NCBI GenBank assembly: GCA_041547565.1
Contig: JBFEUI010000030.1
Coordinates: 1-27,883 of the forward strand
Reading direction: 5' to 3'
Length of the DNA stretch: 27,883 nt
DNA from: JBFEUI01 sp041547565
GTDB taxonomy: Bacteria > Pseudomonadota > Gammaproteobacteria > Thiohalomonadales > Thiohalomonadaceae
Shown one piece after another: positions 1 to 6,686 of this stretch (its first letter is position 1; every line of letters starts with the position of its first letter). Under the pieces are notes generated by a model. The model was not told where the DNA came from. It saw only the letters and a program-made list of their open reading frames with translations, and did not search any database. The position numbers and the translations under genes were made by a program.

Positions 1-367
1 GCTGATGCCCGTTGACCCGGTCTCCAGGGCCAACAACCGGTTGATGCTGCACCGTATTGAAAGGGATCTGTTTGTTCACCTGGATGTCATTCTCAACGGT
101 ACCGAGAAGGCGGCGACCAAGGCGCGCAAGGAACTGCGTGACAGCCTGACCAGTGTCAGTCCGATTTTCGAGCAGAAGCCCTACTTCATGAGCGACGAGT
201 TCTCGCTGGTAGACTGCGCCCTTGCGCCGCTGTTGTGGCGTCTGCCCGCCCTGAATATATCACTGCCGAAACAGGCCAACCCGCTGCTGGAGTATGCGGA
301 GCGCATCTTTGCGCGCGAATCATTCCAGCAGAGCCTGACCGAAATCGAGCAGGAGATGAGGGGTTAA
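1..367 (+). CDS. sspA: Stringent starvation protein A, C-terminal part (5' end outside window)
   Basis: SspA is a glutathione-S-transferase-fold protein that binds RNA polymerase and alters transcription during starvation and acid stress. About 120 residues are visible, against roughly 205-210 for the family, so the thioredoxin-like N-terminal domain lies upstream of the window. The visible part is the all-helical GST C-terminal domain, with a stretch reading KPYFMSDEFSLVDCALAPLLWRL that is characteristic of SspA. The frame is open to the window edge, so the ATG at 5 is probably internal. sspB follows directly, the usual pairing. Identification rests on residue pattern and this synteny. Confidence 0.92.
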   Translation, partial: LMPVDPVSRANNRLMLHRIERDLFVHLDVILNGTEKAATKARKELRDSLTSVSPIFEQKPYFMSDEFSLVDCALAPLLWRLPALNISLPKQANPLLEYAERIFARESFQQSLTEIEQEMRG

Positions 368-371
368 TCCG

Positions 372-404
372 CACACCCGGGCCGGTTTGAGTGGCCCGGG
401 TGTG
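372..404 (+). promoter_or_regulatory. Perfect 12-bp stem-loop between sspA and sspB
   Basis: CACACCCGGGCC at 372-383 pairs perfectly with 393-404 across a 9-nt loop. It begins 5 bases after the sspA stop and ends 13 bases before the sspB ATG. No T-run follows, so it is not a standard intrinsic terminator. It could be an attenuator, an mRNA-processing or stability element, or a control on sspB translation. The stem is certain from sequence; its role is inferred. Confidence 0.6.
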
Positions 405-417
405 TGGCTCACAGCCT

Positions 418-801
418 ATGACCTCCAGTCGTCCCTATTTGATTCGCGCCCTCTATGAGTGGATCAGCGACAACGGCATGACGCCCTATATTCTGGTAAA
501 CGCCGAGAATGATGATGCGGTAGTGCCGGTGGAGTATGTCGACAACGGCAAGATCGTGCTCAACATCAGTGGTTCGGCGGTACAGAATCTGCAACTGGGC
601 GACAGCCTGCTGGAACTGGATGCTCGCTTTAGCGGCAATCCGATGCACGTGTCGGTGCCGGTCGGGGCGGTGCTGGCCATCTACGCACGGGAGAATGGCA
701 AGGGCATGGTTTTCACCGAGGACGATGACGGCGGGGATGAACCGCCGCCGGACAAGGACAGCGGCCAGTCCAAGCGTCCGTCGTTGCGGGTGGTTAAATG
801 A
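418..801 (+). CDS. sspB: ClpXP protease specificity-enhancing factor SspB
   Basis: SspB is an adaptor that holds ssrA-tagged stalled peptides and delivers them to ClpXP. The 127-residue product starts MTSSRPYLIRALYEWI, the normal SspB N-terminus, followed by the compact peptide-binding domain to about residue 100, an acidic flexible linker rich in D/E/G/P, and a C-terminal RPSLRVVK. That tail matches the ClpX-docking (XB) peptide that ends SspB proteins. A GTG at 391 in the same frame would add nine residues, but it lies at the edge of the hairpin and the extension is unlike the family. No clear Shine-Dalgarno precedes the ATG at 418, so translation may be coupled or controlled by the hairpin. 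Confidence 0.93.
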   Translation: MTSSRPYLIRALYEWISDNGMTPYILVNAENDDAVVPVEYVDNGKIVLNISGSAVQNLQLGDSLLELDARFSGNPMHVSVPVGAVLAIYARENGKGMVFTEDDDGGDEPPPDKDSGQSKRPSLRVVK

Positions 802-866
802 AGTGAAGTGTGAGCAGTGAGGCGTGAGGAGAAGTTGACTGTCACCGGCAAACTGTGACGATATTG

Positions 867-964
867 TTCACCCTTCACCCTTCACCCTTCACCCTTCACC
901 CTTCACCCTTCACCCTTCACCCTTCACCCTTCACCCTTCACCCTTCACCCTTCACCCTTCACCC
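867..964. repeat. 14-copy perfect tandem heptamer TTCACCC
   Basis: Fourteen consecutive identical copies of TTCACCC (GGGTGAA on the minus strand) fill 98 bp between the convergent sspB and cardiolipin synthase-like genes. A degenerate fifteenth copy (ATTCAC) at 965-970 contains the TGA stop codon (967-969) of the minus-strand gene. The 65 bp upstream (802-866) hold GTGA-rich sequence of opposite sense and a small GTCAC/GTGAC stem at 841-859. The perfect repetition suggests recent or ongoing slippage. An open frame through it only encodes a low-complexity peptide and is not a gene. Confidence 0.97.
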
Positions 965-966
965 AT

Positions 967-2139
967 TCACGGCTTCTGCGGCCCTTTCGGTCGCCGCTGA
1001 CTGTGGCGCTCCAGCCACAGCTCGATCTTTCCCCAGAACCACTCCAGCAGCCGACGGTACCAGCGGCGGTGGTGCCACAGCTCGTGCAGAATCTCCCTGC
1101 TGTCGGAAAAATCCTTTTCGAAAAGCTGTTGTACGTTGTTGGCGAAGGCTTCGGAGTCGATCTCCTGGTTGGCCTCAAGGTTCCAGCTCAGGTTCCAGCG
1201 ATCGATGTTGCTTGAACCGGTAGAGATCCAGTTGTCGCACAGGATCAATTTGAGATGTAAAAAGCGTGGTTGATATTCGAAGATGCGTACGCCACTGCCC
1301 AGCAGTTTGCCGTAGTAGCGCCGGCTGGCATGACGGATACCGGGGTGATCGGTGATCGGTCCGGGCAGCAGCAGGCGTACCTCGACACCGCGGGCGGCGG
1401 CACGGCACAGGGCACGACGTATCTTGCGTGAGGGTATGAAGTAGGCGGTGGCGATCCAGATGCGCCGTTCTGCGCTGCGGATACGTTTGATGAGGGAACG
1501 CTTCAACTCCATATGCACCGGTGCGTTTAGCGTGACGCGCCCGGGACGGCCGCCGGGAAGGTGTTGTGGTGCTGCAGTGGGTAACTGTAGCGGCGGCGTT
1601 CCCCAGCTGTTCCAGGTTTTGACGTACAGTTCGTGCCAGTCCCGCAGACAGGGGCCTTCTATCTGCAGCATGGTTTCGTGCCAGCGCCGCTCCCGTGGCG
1701 GGGTCAGGTCAAAGTCGTCGGTAATGCCGGTACCGCCGGTGAAGGCGATGCGTCCGTCTACCAGCAACAGCTTGCGATGATCGCGAAACAGATTGCGGCG
1801 CAGTTTGCCGTAGCGCAACGGGTTGTAAAAACCGATCCTTACCCCCGCCTCCAGCAGCCGACGTCGATCGTGTTGTCGAAAGCCGCGGGCACCGAAGTCG
1901 TCAAACATTAGATATATCGCCACACCGCGCCTTGCGGCGTTGCAGAATGCGTTGATAAAACGCTCGGCCACCGCGCCCGATTCGATGAGATAAAGCTCCA
2001 GCAGGACGGTATGCTGCGCCTGCTCGATTGCCTCGATCATGGCAGGGAAAAAACGCTCACCGTCGACCAGCAGATGAAAGCGGTTGCCCTCACGCCAGGG
2101 GTAGGTATAGGGGGTGGGCAGGTGTCGATAGGCGGGCAT
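967..2139 (-). CDS. Cardiolipin synthase / phospholipase D-like protein (ClsB type)
   Basis: Phospholipase D superfamily enzyme, expected to make cardiolipin at the inner membrane. The 390-residue protein has two HKD motifs, HRKLLLVD (H121, K123, D128) and HLKLILCD (H295, K297, D302), each followed by the usual G-G/S-S/N stretch (FTGGTG; STGSSNID). There is no N-terminal membrane segment, as in ClsB rather than ClsA. Its start lies 6 bases beyond the stop of rnd, so the two are probably cotranscribed. Its stop codon is embedded in the edge of the TTCACCC array. The exact phospholipid substrate cannot be told from sequence. Confidence 0.87.
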   Translation of the reverse strand: MPAYRHLPTPYTYPWREGNRFHLLVDGERFFPAMIEAIEQAQHTVLLELYLIESGAVAERFINAFCNAARRGVAIYLMFDDFGARGFRQHDRRRLLEAGVRIGFYNPLRYGKLRRNLFRDHRKLLLVDGRIAFTGGTGITDDFDLTPPRERRWHETMLQIEGPCLRDWHELYVKTWNSWGTPPLQLPTAAPQHLPGGRPGRVTLNAPVHMELKRSLIKRIRSAERRIWIATAYFIPSRKIRRALCRAAARGVEVRLLLPGPITDHPGIRHASRRYYGKLLGSGVRIFEYQPRFLHLKLILCDNWISTGSSNIDRWNLSWNLEANQEIDSEAFANNVQQLFEKDFSDSREILHELWHHRRWYRRLLEWFWGKIELWLERHSQRRPKGPQKP

Positions 2140-2145
2140 GAGCGG

Positions 2146-3306
2146 CTAGTCGTTGCGCGTTTCGGCTACCAGGTGATTCGACACGACCCTTAATGACAGC
2201 CTGCCGTCGAGCAGGGCAGCGAGTTGCTTGCCTGCCAGCGCGCCACGCCAGCCGTGCATCAGCGGCAGGTCTCGCTCACCCATGACCAGTTTCTCCAGTT
2301 CGCGGCGTCCGGTCACGGCACTGGGCGTGATGCGCTGCTGACGACAGAGTTCGCGCAATTGCGCCATCAGCAGGTCTACCAATGGCTCCTGTTGCGGCGA
2401 CAGTCGCGGTCCCTGCTCAATTGCAAGCCACTCTGTTTTCGGGGTCTGTTTCGCCTGATCAATAATCGCAAGCAGTTCCTCGCCGTGACGTTTGATCAAT
2501 GTGTCGTCCAGCCCGCGAATACGGCTCATTTTGTTGCTGTCGCCGGGCATCTGACGGGCCAGGTCGAGCAGCGGATCGTCCTTGACGATCCAGCGTCGCG
2601 GCTTGTCGCGTGCCTGTGCCCGCTGTTCGCGCCAGGCGGCCAGTGCGCGCAGCACCGTAGGCTGTACCCCCTTGAGTCGGCCGGCACCCTTGACACGGCG
2701 CCAGGCCTGTTGCGGCGGGTTGGCGTAGGTCTCCGCCGAGGTCAGCGTGGCAAAGTCCTCATCCAGCCACTCCAGTCTCCCATGCTTGACCAACGCCTCG
2801 ATCTGCCGTTCATAGATATCGCACAGGTAACGTACATCGTCTGCCGCATAGTTGAGTTGATCGCCATCCAGTGGCCGCTGGCACCAGTCGGTGCGGGCAT
2901 GGCCCTTGGCCAACTCGATGCCAAGCTCGGCCCTGACCAGGTTGCCGTAACCGATCTGGTCACCGTGGCCGAGCAGGGTGGCGGCGATCTGGGTGTCGAA
3001 GATCGGTGCCGGCACCTTACCGTACAGGTGAAAGAATATTTCCAGGTCCTGGAATGCCGCATGCAGCACCTTGGTGATGCGGCTGTCGAACAGCAGTGCG
3101 CGTAACGGTTCCAGATCCGCCAGTGCCAGCGGATCGATGCAGGCCACTGTATCGGGCGTGGCCACCTGCAACAGACAGAGCCGCGGGGCATAGGTCCGTT
3201 CCCGGATAAACTCGGTATCGAGCGTGAACCAGTTGTAGGTGCTCAGTTCGCGGCAAAGTGCTTCCAGCCCCTGTGCGGTGTCGATGTAGCGGTAGTCGGT
3301 GTCCAT
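2146..3306 (-). CDS. rnd: Ribonuclease D
   Basis: RNase D is a 3'-to-5' exoribonuclease that trims tRNA precursors and other small RNAs. The 386-residue protein has the DEDDy exonuclease signature: D30 and E32 in FTLDTEF, D86 in HAAFQDLEI, and Y152/D156 in NYAADDVRYL. An HRDC domain follows (about 205-290), containing AWREQRAQARDKPRRWI. Length fits the family. The ATG at 3304-3306 is preceded by a weak GGGAAA. It is divergent from a small membrane protein gene across a 174-bp spacer and probably shares its transcript with the downstream cardiolipin synthase-like gene. Confidence 0.95.
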   Translation of the reverse strand: MDTDYRYIDTAQGLEALCRELSTYNWFTLDTEFIRERTYAPRLCLLQVATPDTVACIDPLALADLEPLRALLFDSRITKVLHAAFQDLEIFFHLYGKVPAPIFDTQIAATLLGHGDQIGYGNLVRAELGIELAKGHARTDWCQRPLDGDQLNYAADDVRYLCDIYERQIEALVKHGRLEWLDEDFATLTSAETYANPPQQAWRRVKGAGRLKGVQPTVLRALAAWREQRAQARDKPRRWIVKDDPLLDLARQMPGDSNKMSRIRGLDDTLIKRHGEELLAIIDQAKQTPKTEWLAIEQGPRLSPQQEPLVDLLMAQLRELCRQQRITPSAVTGRRELEKLVMGERDLPLMHGWRGALAGKQLAALLDGRLSLRVVSNHLVAETRND

Positions 3307-3480
3307 AAAGCGTTTCCCGTTGGCTGTTTTTCCGATTATAACGGGCCGTGCGAATTGCTGCCCGTCGGGGCTGGCGGTATGATGACGCGCAATGGTCTTG
3401 GAAGGGATGAACGTGTCGCACTATCACACTGTCGCAGTGTTAACCGGCGTGTCCGATGCTGCCGCGGGGGCGCAGGTAGC

Positions 3481-3990
3481 ATGAAGGTATTACTGCAGAC
3501 ATTCTGGCAGATTGCGCTTCTGCGCCGTGGCCCGCAGATACTCCCCGCCTCCCGTTTTCTGCTGTTGCTGGTGATTGTGCTGCACTGGCTCACCGGTGTG
3601 GTGCTTGGCCTGTTCAGCCTGCCGGGACAGGATGCGCTACTGGCGGCACTGGGCGGAACGGCGCTGATGGTGGCACTGCTCCACTTTGTGTTGATGTGGC
3701 ATCGGCGCGGGACGCGCCTGATCCAGACCCTGACAGCCCTTGCCGGGTGCGAGGTGATACTGGGGCTGCTGGCCGTGCCCGTCACCGCCTTGTTCTACAG
3801 CGGCGGGAGCATGAAGGATTTCGCTGCCCTGCTGTCGCTGCTCATCATGGGGTGGAACATCGCAGTGGCGGCGCATATTTTCCGTCATGCGCTGAATGCC
3901 TCACAGGGCATCGGCTTTGTCTACGCCATCGGTTACATGATGATCGCGCTGAGCGTGTCCAACATGATTACCGGCCAGGGAGGAAGCTGA
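3481..3990 (+). CDS. Small multi-pass membrane protein of unknown function
   Basis: I do not recognise a named function. The 169-residue product has about five hydrophobic segments (roughly 26-45, 54-73, 82-106, 114-135, 144-161) and a basic N-terminus, so it should sit in the inner membrane. The ATG at 3481 is chosen because the 42 residues of possible upstream extension are polar, Arg/Cys-rich and unlike a membrane leader. The TGA stop overlaps the ATG of mpl, implying translational coupling. Neighbourhood hints at a cell-envelope role, but nothing in the sequence defines it. Confidence 0.72.
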   Translation: MKVLLQTFWQIALLRRGPQILPASRFLLLLVIVLHWLTGVVLGLFSLPGQDALLAALGGTALMVALLHFVLMWHRRGTRLIQTLTALAGCEVILGLLAVPVTALFYSGGSMKDFAALLSLLIMGWNIAVAAHIFRHALNASQGIGFVYAIGYMMIALSVSNMITGQGGS

Positions 3991-5360
3991 TGCACATCCA
4001 TATCCTGGGCATCTGCGGTACCTTCATGGGCGGTATCGCCCTGCTGGCGCGGGCGCACGGTCACAGGGTCAGCGGTCAGGATGCCAATGTCTATCCGCCG
4101 ATGAGCGACCAGTTGCGCGAGCAGGGGATTGAGCTGACAGAAGGCTATGAGCCGGCCGGTATTCCTCAGCAGGCGGATATGATTGTCATAGGCAATGCCC
4201 TCTCGCGCGGCAATGCGGCGGTGGAGCACGTGCTCAATCGTGGCCTGCCCTATACCTCCGGCGCACAGTGGCTGAGTGAGCAGGTGCTGCAGGGCAGCTG
4301 GGTGCTGGCGGTGGCGGGGACCCATGGCAAGACCACCACCAGTGCGATGCTGGCCTGGATCCTCGAATATGCCGGCATGAAACCCGGGTTTCTCATTGGC
4401 GGCATTCCACAAAATTTCGGCGTTTCGGCGCGCGCAGGCGAGAGCCCGTTTTTTGTCGTCGAGGCGGATGAGTACGACACCGCCTTCTTTGATAAACGTT
4501 CCAAGTTTGTGCATTACCGTCCGCGCACACTGGTGCTGAACAACCTCGAATTCGATCACGCCGATATCTTTCCCGATCTGTCGGCGATTCAGCGCCAGTT
4601 CCACCACTTGATCCGCACGGTGCCGTCCGAGGGGCTGGTGCTGGCGCCGCGGCAGGATGCGGCGCTGGATGAGGTGCTGGCGATGGGCTGTTGGACACCG
4701 ACCGAGCGGTTCGCACTACACAGTGAGGGAGACTGGTCGGTAAACGGTATGGCTGAGGACGGCGGCCGCTTCGATGTATATTGGCAGGGGCGGATGCAGG
4801 GCAGCGTGCAGTGGCCCCTGAGCGGCGACCACAATGTGTGCAACGCGCTGGCTGCGATCGGTGCGGCACGCCATGCCGGGGTGCCCGCCGAACACGCCTG
4901 CGCGGCGCTGTGCGAGTTTCGCAACGTGAAGCGGCGCATGGAGGTGCGCGGCAGCGTCAACGGTATTACCGTCTACGACGACTTTGCCCACCACCCCACG
5001 GCGATTGCCACGACGCTGGCCGGCTTGCGGCGGCGTGTCGGGACGGCGCGTATCATTGCGGTGCTGGAACCGCGTTCCAACACCATGCGCATGGGGGTCC
5101 ACAGGGATACCCTGATGCCGGCGCTGCAGGAGGCGGACGCGGTGTATCTGTTCAAGCCGCCGGAACTTGCCTGGGACCTTGCCGCCAGTGCCCGCGAGAG
5201 CGCGGCGACACGGGTGCTCGGGGAGATCGAGGCTATAGTTAATGAAGTTGCCGCTATCGCCCGCCAGGGCGATCACATTGTGGTGATGAGCAACGGTGGG
5301 TTTGGCGGCATCCATGCTCGCCTGCTGGAACAACTGTATGCGCAGACGGAGAAGGCGTGA
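3990..5360 (+). CDS. mpl: UDP-N-acetylmuramate:L-alanyl-gamma-D-glutamyl-meso-diaminopimelate ligase
   Basis: Mpl is a cytoplasmic Mur-family ligase that reattaches recovered tripeptide to UDP-MurNAc, short-cutting peptidoglycan synthesis. The 456-residue protein begins MHIHILGICGTFMGG, the Mpl N-terminal Rossmann motif, and has the ATP-binding GTHGKTT at 110-116, then EADEYDTAFFDKRSKF and NNLEFDHADIF, all typical of Mpl rather than MurC. The ATG overlaps the previous stop (TGATG). The same frame is open for 98 codons upstream, but that overlaps the membrane protein gene and resembles no Mur extension. ubiX follows after 3 bases. Confidence 0.96.
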   Translation: MHIHILGICGTFMGGIALLARAHGHRVSGQDANVYPPMSDQLREQGIELTEGYEPAGIPQQADMIVIGNALSRGNAAVEHVLNRGLPYTSGAQWLSEQVLQGSWVLAVAGTHGKTTTSAMLAWILEYAGMKPGFLIGGIPQNFGVSARAGESPFFVVEADEYDTAFFDKRSKFVHYRPRTLVLNNLEFDHADIFPDLSAIQRQFHHLIRTVPSEGLVLAPRQDAALDEVLAMGCWTPTERFALHSEGDWSVNGMAEDGGRFDVYWQGRMQGSVQWPLSGDHNVCNALAAIGAARHAGVPAEHACAALCEFRNVKRRMEVRGSVNGITVYDDFAHHPTAIATTLAGLRRRVGTARIIAVLEPRSNTMRMGVHRDTLMPALQEADAVYLFKPPELAWDLAASARESAATRVLGEIEAIVNEVAAIARQGDHIVVMSNGGFGGIHARLLEQLYAQTEKA

Positions 5361-5363
5361 ATC

Positions 5364-5972
5364 ATGAGTCGTGATGCCATCACACTGGCGATAACCGGTG
5401 CCTCGGGCGCCCCCTATGGCCTGCGCCTGCTGGAGTGCCTGCTGCAGGCCGGCTGCCGGGTCTATCTGCTGGTCTCTCCGGCTGCCCAGGTGGTACTGCA
5501 GACGGAAACCGAGCTGGAACTGCCACAGGAACCGCAGGCGATACGCGATTTTTTCTGTCGGCAATTTGGCTGCGAGGCCGGACAACTTCAGGTATTTGGT
5601 CGTGAGGAGTGGATGGCCCCGGTGGCCAGCGGATCGAATGCACCGCGGGCAATGGTGGTCTGCCCCTGTTCGGCGGGCAGCCTGTCGGCCATTGCCAGCG
5701 GGGCCAGCAACAATCTGATAGAGCGCGCCGCCGACGTGATGCTCAAGGAGCAGCGCAAGCTTATCCTGGTGCCGCGTGAGATGCCGCTCTCGGCGATACA
5801 CCTGGAGCACATGCTCAAGCTGGCACGCATGGGCGTGACCGTGATGCCGGCCAGCCCCGGCTACTACCACCAGCCCCGTACCATCGCCGATCTGATCGAC
5901 TTTGTCGTGGCACGCATTCTTGACCACCTGGATATCGAACACGATCTGATGGCGCGCTGGGGGGCCTCCTAG
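5364..5972 (+). CDS. ubiX: Flavin prenyltransferase UbiX
   Basis: UbiX attaches a dimethylallyl group to FMN to make the prenylated flavin cofactor of the UbiD decarboxylase in ubiquinone synthesis. The 202-residue product is full length, with TGASGAPYG near residues 11-19 for FMN binding, the CPCSAGSLSAIASG loop, a conserved LVPREMPLS and the late PASPGYYHQP motif. The start lies 3 bases after the mpl stop, with GGAGAAGG upstream as ribosome binding site. Pairing of mpl and ubiX is common in Gammaproteobacteria. A hairpin follows the stop. Confidence 0.96.
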   Translation: MSRDAITLAITGASGAPYGLRLLECLLQAGCRVYLLVSPAAQVVLQTETELELPQEPQAIRDFFCRQFGCEAGQLQVFGREEWMAPVASGSNAPRAMVVCPCSAGSLSAIASGASNNLIERAADVMLKEQRKLILVPREMPLSAIHLEHMLKLARMGVTVMPASPGYYHQPRTIADLIDFVVARILDHLDIEHDLMARWGAS

Positions 5973-5995
5973 GCGCAATTTCTGCTATTTTTTAG

Positions 5996-6020
5996 GTAGG
6001 TCCCGGTGAGCGGGACCTAC
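5996..6020 (+). terminator. Probable terminator after ubiX
   Basis: GTAGGTCCCG at 5996-6005 pairs perfectly with 6011-6020 around a GTGAG loop. It lies 24 bases after the ubiX stop. Only a short TGTTT follows, so termination may be weak. The stem is clear from sequence. Confidence 0.6.
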
Positions 6021-6049
6021 TGTTTCCGATACACTGCGCGAGCCACATA

Positions 6050-6631
6050 GTGGACAGACTGCATATCCCTCTTTTCCCGCTTCACACCGTGCTGTTTCCC
6101 GGTGGCCCGATTGCGCTGCGTATCTTCGAGCCGCGCTATCTCGATATGGTCAGCCGGTGCCTGAAGGAGGAAAGCGGCTTTGGCGTGATCCTCATTCGCG
6201 AGGGCAGCGAGGTGGGAACCGGGGCCATGACCTTCGAGGTCGGCACACTGGGACATATCCGCTACTGGAACAAGCGTAATGACGGTCTGCTGGGCATTAC
6301 CGTTCTGGGCGAGCAGCGTTTCAGGGTCAGCTCCACAGAAGAGAAATCCGATGGCCTGATGGTGGCCGAAGCGGAGCTTATCGCCAATGAACAGGATGCT
6401 GCGCTGCCCGCGCGGCATCGTGGGATGGCCGAACTGTTGCAGGGCATTATGGAGCAGCTCGACCACCCCTATATCAATTTGCAGAAGGATTACGGCAGTG
6501 CCTCCTGGGTCGGCAGCCGCCTGGCGGAACTGTTGCCGATCGGCAGTGCACAAAAACAGTACTGCCTGCAGATGTCCGACCCGGTGGAGCGGCTCGATAT
6601 CCTGGAGAGGCTGCTGGCGGAAAAGGATTAA
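6050..6631 (+). CDS. LON substrate-binding domain protein
   Basis: The 193-residue product contains only the Lon N-terminal (substrate-recognition) domain: IPLFPLHTVLFPGG near the start, RIFEPRYLDMV, then helices; there is no AAA or protease domain. Stand-alone proteins of this kind are widespread and have no settled role; adaptor or substrate-binding functions have been proposed. A GTG start at 6050 is chosen because the family motif begins about five residues later and no ATG lies upstream in a suitable place. The ribosome binding site is poor. It is convergent with the DedA-PAP2 gene. Confidence 0.88.
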   Translation: MDRLHIPLFPLHTVLFPGGPIALRIFEPRYLDMVSRCLKEESGFGVILIREGSEVGTGAMTFEVGTLGHIRYWNKRNDGLLGITVLGEQRFRVSSTEEKSDGLMVAEAELIANEQDAALPARHRGMAELLQGIMEQLDHPYINLQKDYGSASWVGSRLAELLPIGSAQKQYCLQMSDPVERLDILERLLAEKD

Positions 6632-6658
6632 CGGCATCAGCTGTGTAAATTGAACAGG

Positions 6659-6680
6659 CGGTGCCGACAGATATGCACCG
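6659..6680. terminator. Weak hairpin between convergent genes
   Basis: CGGTGC at 6659-6664 pairs with GCACCG at 6675-6680 across a 10-nt loop, in the 55-bp gap between the LON-domain gene and the minus-strand membrane protein. There is no T-run, so a terminator role is tentative. Confidence 0.3.
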
Positions 6681-6686
6681 TCCCTC

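Noticed and set aside
867..964. CRISPR array
   Set aside because: Units are 7 bp and contiguous with no spacers, and there are no cas genes.
855..1223. Open frame through the TTCACCC array giving a TLHPSPF repeat peptide
   Set aside because: It is open only because the repeat lacks stops; no ribosome site, and it runs antisense into the cardiolipin synthase-like gene.
2224..3105. Long plus-strand frame opposite rnd
   Set aside because: Antisense shadow of a clear RNase D gene; its product has no recognisable domain.
3696..3989. N-terminal extension of Mpl
   Set aside because: Overlaps the membrane protein gene, while the Mpl family starts exactly at MHIHILG.
4716..5978. 420-codon minus-strand frame opposite mpl and ubiX
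   Set aside because: Rich in His, Arg and Gln as expected of a shadow frame in high-GC DNA; mpl and ubiX have full catalytic motifs.
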